NCBI GenBank assembly: GCA_963580455.1
Contig: OY756960.1
Location: 682,001 to 746,000, forward strand
Length of the DNA: 64,000 bases
Reading direction: 5' to 3'
Source of the DNA: Euonymus europaeus
Lineage: Eukaryota; Streptophyta; Magnoliopsida; Celastrales; Celastraceae
Position 1 is the stretch's first letter. Each line of letters starts with the position of its first letter. The notes under the pieces were generated by a model, which was not told where the DNA came from, made no database searches, and saw only the letters and a program-made list of their open reading frames with translations. The translations under genes and the position numbers were made by a program. Below are positions 61,441 to 64,000 of this stretch, in pieces.

Positions 61441-62450
61441 CGCGAAATGTGGTTTCTTTACGTAAACGGTTTTATGAATATCCGTTGACTCCGAGTTCTG
61501 AACTCGGTGATTTTTAGCTTGATTTCACACTAATTTTTGAGCTCTACGATCCTGGAGTTTCGGATATTGATTTCAGAACTCGTGGCTAGTTGGTCTCGTT
61601 TCAACTAGTTAGCCGCGAAATGTGGTTTCTTTACGTAAACGGTTTTATGAATATCCGTTGACTCCGAGTTCTGAATTCGGTGATTTTTAGCTTGATTTCA
61701 CACTACTTTTCGAGCTCTACGATCCTGGAGTTTCGGATATTGATTTCAGAACTTGTGGCCAGTTGGTCTCGTTTCACCTAGTTAGCCGCGAAATGTGGTT
61801 TCTTTACGTAAACGGTTTTATGAATATCCGTTGACTCCGAGTTCTGAATTCGGTGATTTTTAGCTTGATTTCACACTAATTTTCGAGCTCTACGATCCTG
61901 GAGTTTCGGATATTGATTTCAGAACTCGTGGCTAGTTGGTCTCGTTTCAACTAGCTAGCCGCGAAATGTGGTTTCTTTACGTAAACGGTTTTATGAATAT
62001 CCGTTTACTCCGAGTTCTGAATTCGGTGATTTTTAGCTTGATTTCACACTACTTTTCGAGCTCTACGATCCTGGAGTTTCGGATATTGATTTCAGAACTC
62101 GTGGCTAGTTGGTCTCGTTTCACCGAGTTAGCCGCGAAATGTGGTTTCTTTACGTAAACGGTTTTATGAATATCCGTTGACTCCGAGTTCTGAATTCGGT
62201 GATTTTTAGCTTGATTTCACACTAATTTTCGAGCTCTACGATCCTGGAGTTTCGGATATTGATTTCAGAACTCGTGGCTAGTTGGTCTCGTTTCAACTAG
62301 TTAGCCGCGAAATGTGGTTTCTTTACGTAAACGGTTTTATGAATATCCGTTGACTCCGAGTTCTGAATTCGGTGATTTTTAGCTTGATTTCACACTAATT
62401 ATCGAGCTCTACGATCCTGGCATTTCGGATATTGATTTCAGAACTCGTGG
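61327..62450 (+). repeat. Monomers related to the 52-kb segment
   Basis: GAACTCGG near 61501 and ACTTGTGGCC near 61751 match 52335 and 52584 at 9,167 bp (53 x 173 - 2), so about 500 bp is shared. A CAACTAGCTAGCC member near 61948 and a CCGTTTACTCC member follow. The plus-strand open frame at 61936-62157 is repeat sequence read from TTG. Confidence 0.7.
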
Positions 62451-64000
62451 CTAGTTGGTCTCGTTTCACCTAGTTAGCCGCGAAATGTGGTTTCTTTACG
62501 TAAACGGTTTTATGAATATCCGTTGACTCCGAGTTCTGAATTCGGTGATTTTTAGCTTGATTTCACACTACTTTTCGAGCTCTACAATCCTCGCGTTTCG
62601 GATTTTGATTTCAAAACTCGTGGCTAGTTGGTCTCGTTTCACCGAGTTAGCCGCGAAATGTGGTTTCTTTACGTAAACGGTTTTATGAATATCCGTTGAC
62701 TCCGAGTTCTGAATTCGGTGATTTTTAGCTTGATTTCACACTAATTTTCGAGCTCTACGATCCTGGAGTTTCGGATATTGATTTCAGAACTCGTGGCTAA
62801 TTGGTCTCGTTTAAACTAATTAGCCGCGAAATGTGGTTTCTTTACGTAAACGGTTTTAGGAATATCCGTTGACTCCGAGTTCTGAATTCGGTGATTTTTA
62901 GCTTGATTACACACTACTTTTCGAGCTCTACAATCCTGGCATTTGGGATTTTGATTTCAAAACTCGTGGCTAGTTGGTCTCGTTTCAACTAGTTAGCCGC
63001 GAAATGTGGTTTCATTACGTAAACGGTTTTATGAATATCCGTTGACTCCGAGTTCTGAATTCGGTGATTTTTAGCTTGATTTCACACTAATTTTCGAGCT
63101 CTACGATCCTGGCGTTTCGGATATTGATTTCAGAACTCGTGGCTAGTTCGTCTCGTTTCACCTAGTTAGCCGCGAAATGTGGTTTCTTTACGTAAACGGT
63201 TTTATGAATATCCGTTGACTCCGAGTTCTGAATTCGGTGATTTTTAGCTTGATTTCACACTACTTTTTGAGCTCTACAATCCTGGCATTTCGGATTTTGA
63301 TTTCAGAACTCGTGGCTAGTAGGTCTCGATTCACCTATTTAGCCGCGAAATGTGGTTTCTTTACGTAAGTGGTTTTATGAATATCCGTTGACTCCGAGTT
63401 CTGAATTCGGTGATTTTTAGGTTGATTACACACTACTTTTCGAGCTCTACGATCCTGGCGTTTCGGATTTTGATTTCAGAACTCGTGGCTAGTTGGTCTC
63501 GTTTCACCTAGTTAGCCGCGAAATGTGATTTCTTTACGTAAACGGTTTTATGAATATCCGTTGACTCCGAGTTCTGAATTCGGTGATTTTTAGCTTGATT
63601 TCACACTACTTTTCGAGCTCTACAATCTTGGCGTTTCGGATTTTGATTTCAGAACTCGTGGCTAGTAGGTTTCGTTTCACCTAGTTAGCCGCGAAATGTG
63701 GTTTCTTTACGTAAACGGTTTTATGAATATCCGTTGACTCCGAGTTCTGAATTCGGTGATTTTTAGCTTGATTTCACACTAATTTTCGAGCTCTACGATC
63801 CTGGAGTTTCGGATATTGATTTCAGAACTCGTGGCTAATTGGTCTCGTTTAAACTAATTAGCCGCGAAATGTGGTTTCTTTACGTAAACGGTTTTAGGAA
63901 TATCCGTTGACTCCGAGTTCTGAATTCGGTGATTTTTAGCTTGATTACACACTACTTTTCGAGCTCTACAATCCTGGCATTTGGGATTTTGATTTCAAAA
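62451..64000 (+). repeat. 6-monomer repeat (1,038 bp), running off the window end
   Basis: GTTTAAAC is at 62809 and 63847, 1,038 bp apart, each followed one monomer later by a CATTTGGGATT member (near 62940 and 63978). CCTCGCGTTTCGG at 62590 and the GTTTAAAC member also match 47.9-48.2 kb, about 85 monomers upstream. The window ends mid-monomer, so the second copy is incomplete. Confidence 0.8.
62795..62825. other. 31-nt perfect-arm palindrome in a satellite variant
   Basis: GGCTAATT at 62795-62802 and AATTAGCC at 62818-62825 are exact reverse complements with a 15-nt loop, which includes most of a GTTTAAAC palindrome (62809-62816). The same structure is at 63833-63863. In the common monomer the arms are GGCTAGTT and AGTTAGCC, which pair only over five bases. 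The copy near 48094-48124 has the right-arm change only. Confidence 0.8.

Larger units (their letters stand above)
1..64000 (+). repeat. Satellite DNA array, 173-bp monomer, about 370 tandem copies
   Basis: Seen directly: every stretch of the window aligns to one 173-bp unit. The phrase TTTCACCTAG recurs at 1, 174 and 347 and continues in that register to the end. All copies point the same way; I saw no inverted monomer, no inserted element and no non-satellite spacer. By hand count the consensus has 35 C and 38 G (about 42% G+C) and 13 CpG. The array enters and leaves the window mid-run, so its full length is unknown. Known background: long arrays of units of about 150-180 bp with higher-order repeats are typical of eukaryotic centromeric or heterochromatic satellites. 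Inference: this is such an array, perhaps from a plant. The family is not one I recognise. The strand given is arbitrary. Confidence 0.99.

Noticed and set aside
30095..62157. Plus-strand open frames of 63-73 codons at 30095, 32346, 38752, 40312, 41005, 43601, 50379 and 61936
   Set aside because: Most begin at TTG of TTGGTCTCGTTTC and end within the next monomer or two. The one at 50379 reads the same repeat in another frame. They are satellite sequence with chance loss of stop codons, such as CCGTTTACTCC replacing a TGA.
1..64000. CRISPR array
   Set aside because: There are no unique spacers. The whole 173-bp unit repeats, and the variation is scattered substitution, not alternation of repeat and spacer.
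1..64000. Telomeric or ribosomal DNA spacer repeat
   Set aside because: There is no TTTAGGG- or TTAGGG-type run and no rRNA coding sequence. TTTTAGG strings are point variants of TTTTATG.

Overview
The whole 64 kb window is one uninterrupted head-to-tail satellite DNA array. The basic monomer is 173 bp, hand-counted from the spacing of the first copies at 1, 174 and 347. The window therefore holds about 370 monomers, all in the same orientation. I found no gene, RNA gene, transposon, CRISPR array or unique spacer anywhere, and the array runs off both ends. The consensus monomer is about 42% G+C by hand count. It has 13 CpG sites against about 8 expected, an EcoRI site (GAATTC) and a SacI site (GAGCTC) in most copies, and a perfect 10-bp palindrome TTTACGTAAA.

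This points to a eukaryotic nuclear genome. A monomer of about 173 bp, close to nucleosome-repeat length, in a long homogenised array with higher-order repeats, is typical of centromeric or other heterochromatic satellites, especially in plants and also in animals. I do not recognise the family and cannot name the species. A centromeric role is an inference.

The internal structure lies in nested multi-monomer duplications, traced through shared private variants and exact offsets. 1-6.4 kb: blocks repeated at about 9 and 16 monomers (1,556 and 2,768 bp). 7.0-13.5 kb: a 7-monomer (1,211 bp) higher-order repeat in about four copies, two of them 13 monomers apart. 13.2-14.5 kb: a 5-monomer repeat. 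14.5-17.3 kb: no clear higher-order order. 17.3-26.4 kb: blocks copied at 8, 13, 15, 23 and 28 monomers. 26.4-30.1 kb: weak order. 30.1-34.8 kb: 5-, 9- and 13-monomer spacings. 34.85-37.27 kb: a 7-monomer tandem duplication (1,211 bp). 37.28-41.05 kb: a 9-monomer repeat (1,560 bp), two full copies and one partial. 40.9-46.2 kb: a 1.7-kb block duplicated 2,596 bp apart, with a 346-bp dimer array beside each copy. 46.2-48.5 kb: mixed. 48.5-51.7 and 53.8-57.1 kb: a 3.25-kb block copied 5,361 bp apart. 55.0-61.3 kb: an almost identical tandem duplication of an 18-monomer (3,114 bp) unit that itself contains an 865-bp 5-mer repeat. 62.4-64.0 kb: a 1,038-bp 6-mer repeat.

The short open frames of 63-81 codons are products of the repeat. 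The 173-bp period is not a multiple of three, and those I checked start at GTG or TTG. No coding region is annotated. The interest here is in repeat evolution: recent local amplifications, variants concentrated at CpG sites, and recurring dyad symmetries. I see no new gene system.
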